NCBI GenBank assembly: GCA_030268105.1
Contig: BSDZ01000027.1
Location: 251,001-315,000 of the forward strand
Length of the DNA: 64,000 nucleotides
From: Volvox africanus
Taxonomy: Eukaryota > Chlorophyta > Chlorophyceae > Chlamydomonadales > Volvocaceae
Direction: 5' to 3'
Numbering within the stretch: position 1 is the first letter of the stretch; each line of letters opens with the position of its first letter. The position numbers and the translations under genes are program-made. The notes beneath the pieces were generated by a model. That model saw nothing but the letters and a program-made list of their open reading frames with translations, made no database searches and was not told where the DNA came from. This document shows, piece by piece, positions 58,169-64,000 of the stretch.

Positions 58169-58833
58169 GGCAGGAGTTTTGAGGAGTAGGTTCTGTGGGA
58201 GGAAAGGGGGAGAGTGGGGGAGGTAGAGACAAGGAGAGGGCGGTCTAGTTCTTGAGGAGGGGAAGGGAGAGGGTGGAGGGTTTCGTGGCTAGAGGTTCCT
58301 GTGTCCAGGCTTCGGGTCCTTAGGGTTTTGGGAGGGGTCAGCGAGAGAGGTCTTTCCTTTTTGTGCAGTTCAGGTGTCTGCGGGGCCAGCTTTGGGTGGG
58401 GCCGGAAGGCTTTCTAGGGGGGCGCCAGTTTGGCTTGTCATTCCCCCCTCCGCCTCTTGTTGGGTTCTTCCGGCTTGGCTGTGTAAGGGTGTGCTTTCCG
58501 GCTGGTGTTTTCTCCTCTGAGGGGATCTGTGTGTGTCTGTCAGGCTCCTGTCAGGTCAGTTTCGGGTTAGAGGAGAGGTTTCCCCGTCCTTTGAGCAGCT
58601 AGGTGTCCCCCGTTTTCTGTTGGGCCTTTCTGTGATTTCTTGGTGGCCCTGAGTGCTCTGTGAGTGGCCAGGCGAGAGCCTGTGAGGGCTCGCTGGCCCT
58701 AGTGAGAGGGGGAGCACGTGGCAGGACAGACAGACAAAGCCACGTGTTCCTCCCCTGCGCTGTGGCTCGGTCCGGTCAGGACCCCCGGTGCTCGTCTTTG
58801 GAGGGCGAGTCGCCCACAGTGTAACACCCATAA

Positions 58834-61676
<2,843 letters not shown>

Positions 61677-61776
61677 TGTTGTATCCTGGGGCATCTACGG
61701 CTAGTGTCCAGGATTGGACCGCAGACGGTCATCTTCCGATTGGGCCTTTGTAGGCGGACACAACAGAGATACAATA
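61677..61776 (+). mobile_element. Solo LTR of the TRIM family, opposite orientation
   Basis: 100 bp, TGTTGTATCCTGGGGC to GAGATACAATA; the inverse complement of the copies at 15240 and 45104. Flanks ACCCG (left) and ACCTG (right) differ by one base, consistent with a 5-bp target duplication. Confidence 0.8.
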
Positions 61777-63195
61777 ACCTGGTTACGAAGCAGGGCAGGT
61801 CCATACATCCAGCCATGCAATCATTATTGCTTCCTTCCTAAGGAGAAACGAATCGAAGCATCACCGTCCCTTTGTAGCCCCGCACCGTTGTGCGTGCGTG
61901 GATTGAACCATGCATCGACAGCGATTCAGTGGATTCCTCTCCAGACAAGAGTAGTATTATTTCTGAATTTAATCCAATTAGTAATTCTGCAACCGAAGGT
62001 ATACAAGGACTTAGTGTAAAGATAACGCGTCATAATGTGTTTGACCAAGTAGAAAGCGTTACTCAAATAGGTATAGATGGTAAAAGATTGGTGGATTCCG
62101 CGTGGGCAAATGGACGGGAAGTAAAGTGGGGAATAACCATCCCATATACACACACACGCACACAGATAGGAGGATATGTAACCCCTTCATCCCCATCATT
62201 CCATTCCTAGCGAGGTCAGGTGGTGCCGCCAAGCCCGGGTAACAGTTGAACATAAACACACTAAAGGGGCATGTGCGCCCCATTTGCGCCCTCGCTTCCG
62301 ATCTTTCAGTCACCGCGGGGGGCCCACCGTTGCCCGTCTGCATAATAACGGTGATGACGGTAGTAGGGGTCTTGATAACATCCATGTGAGAAGGCAGGGT
62401 TGCTTTTTGTGAAACAATCACACCACGCCATGGCAAGTGGGTGTGACCAGCAGCAGTCTGTGTTGCCACCCAAATCGGAACCTGCAACGGCGCGATACTT
62501 AATGGCGTATATGGGAATCGCGGGTTTCGATTAATGAGCACACACTACCGTTCTTGTAAGGTCACCATGGCGAGTCGGAGTGATAATTCTCTTTTTCTTC
62601 TTCAACCCCTTTTGGCATCTCCTCCTCTCGCGCCCTCTGCAATCTCTACGATACCAGCTTGCCATCATTTTCACCCACGCACTGGCGACTCGCTCTATCT
62701 CCGCCATCCATCTGCCAAACGACACCCATTCATGTGGAGCACATGTCGTTCTTCGGTTCCCACATCAGCCCGGGCGGGCCGAACGAGCGACCCGCTAACA
62801 GGCGACGTAAACGATAGATGTGCGCGGCTGACTGCGACCTGTCGAAAACCAGATTGAGTGAAGTCTGCCAGGCATATGCAACGACTTCCGATGTCAACTA
62901 ACCCAGCTAGCTACCAACCTCAGACGACCAAACAACCTGCCGACAACGACATCGGCAGCTCAATGGTTCCGTCCTCCCTTGAAGAAGACGAGCCTCAATT
63001 CGGGCCGGTGCGCTCTATCTTACCGCTTCCACTGTAAGTACCTTCTGCTGCTAGGTGTCGCGCGGTCCGTGCGTCGACCGCCACAACTCCCCAAACTGCT
63101 GCTTTATACCCTCTCGAAATAAACGCCGTCTTCCCCAACCTTCTTCCCCAGTTAGGGCACGTTTCATTTGTACGATGACTATGTGGCAATCAAGG
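61777..63195. other. Intergenic, no secure gene
   Basis: A 160-codon minus-strand frame at 62541..62059 (with WVATQTAAGHTHLPWRG and TCPFSVFMFNCYPGL) is long for its length class, but it has no known motif and its tail runs into a (TG)-rich microsatellite. It is noted as a possible exon only. Confidence 0.4.
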
Positions 63196-63206
63196 TCCCA
63201 ATCCAT

Positions 63207-63538
63207 GGATTGCCCGATTTCACGGAGTTGAGTCCGAGTCCGCCCCCGGCGTTTGAGAGGATTAAATGCATAGCCCGTGAAGTGCGCATCTGAGGCGTAA
63301 CTGGGCTGATGGTGCGGGGTGGTTTGACACCCACCTAAATGCCAGTAGATCCGAAGGGGCTGGCACATGGATAGGGGCCGTAGAGAGCAAGAAAACTCTG
63401 CGTAACCAAAAAACAGGTTATCTCTAGCGGCCTCAGATGAAGACACTGAGGTACGCGTGCCCACTCGGTTAAAATTCCGGAGATCCCCATAATTCACGCC
63501 AGCCCGCAAGGGCGGAGTAACCATACTAATAATAATAA
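63207..63538 (+). mobile_element. SINE-like retroposon, copy 2, with 11-bp target duplication
   Basis: From GGATTGCCCGA to a (TAA)n tail, flanked by TCCCAATCCAT at 63196-63206 and 63539-63549. A variable-length duplication and a simple-repeat tail are marks of target-primed reverse transcription. No coding capacity. It lacks the T-arm-like head of copy 1 and so may be 5' truncated. Confidence 0.85.
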
Positions 63539-63549
63539 TCCCAATCCAT

Positions 63550-64000
63550 AACTGAACCATAGCGATTATTGCCCAACAAGAAGCTTGCTTGGTGCTGCAA
63601 GCCCAGCCCCAGAATACTTAATAAGCCGGCCGCGTGGCTTCCTGGGATGCCAGGATTGTAATAGCAAACTTTGAGTTGATCAACACCACCCCACTATTGC
63701 GCGCGCCTGTTTTAGATTTTTATCGGGAATGTTCATTAAACAGCCGATGCACAAGACTAGTGTAATAAAATACATTCGAACAAGTTGTTGGAAAAAGCAA
63801 ATACGCCAAGCTTTCTCGCTAGGTGGATGATGATCACTCTCTTTGCTTTGAAAGTAATATCTTTATGTTTGGATCGGCGACACGTCTCCTGCTGGATCGC
63901 CGCACTTCCGAAATTCGTTCCACTTTCAAGCGAAGAACGCGAACTCTCTTCCTTCTACTCTCACATAATGTTCTTCCGCTGTTCTCTCTATCTTCCTTCT
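63550..64000. other. Unassigned right edge
   Basis: No open frame, repeat or motif that I can assign. Confidence 0.4.

Overview
The window looks like nuclear DNA of a green alga, most likely Chlamydomonadales/volvocine. The evidence is a spliced pherophorin-type extracellular-matrix gene, plant/algal-type MATE and ferric-reductase genes split into many small GT-AG exons, retroelements of the kinds known from volvocine algae, and short interstitial motifs matching the Chlamydomonas telomere unit TTTTAGGG. No bacterial or organellar operons, rRNA, tRNA or CRISPR array were recognised.

Layout. 1.5-3.8 kb: pherophorin-like gene (minus, 3 exons, 570 aa). 4.8-10.3 kb: MATE transporter (plus, 13 exons, 555 aa, every splice phase closes). 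12.3-13.2 kb: solo LTR. 13.5-34.4 kb: a very large palindrome (arms about 3.7 kb, 64-bp centre) with CACTA-like ends and subterminal repeats. Each arm carries the same 3' half of an intron-containing gene, transcribed outward. The left arm has taken in a 347-bp miniature LTR element (TRIM). The right arm has taken in a complete 813-bp-LTR Ty3/gypsy chromovirus, and a Ty1/copia element has inserted into one LTR of that chromovirus. Exact 5-bp target duplications (CTTGG, GGCAC, CTAAA) prove the nesting order.

34.4-37.2 kb: repeats, including a SINE-like retroposon and no recognised gene. 37.2-47.5 kb: a ferric-chelate-reductase/FRE-FRO gene (minus, at least 14 exons) with heme-binding, FAD and NAD(P) motifs. 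One of its introns holds a solo TRIM LTR and another a (TAATA)n array. 47.9-51.0 kb: unrecognised coding-like exons and a broken mobile-element protein, minus strand. 51.0-58.8 kb: an L1-type LINE (plus) with a TAATG ORF1/ORF2 overlap, broken by a solo LTR flanked by GATGC duplications. 58.8-64 kb: microsatellites, a third TRIM LTR and a second SINE-like copy, no secure gene.

The three host genes encode a cell-wall/matrix glycoprotein, a multidrug/organic-cation efflux carrier and a surface iron reductase. They share no obvious pathway; about 60% of the window is mobile DNA. All coordinates were read by eye from the sequence. Family names rest on motif recognition, not on searches.
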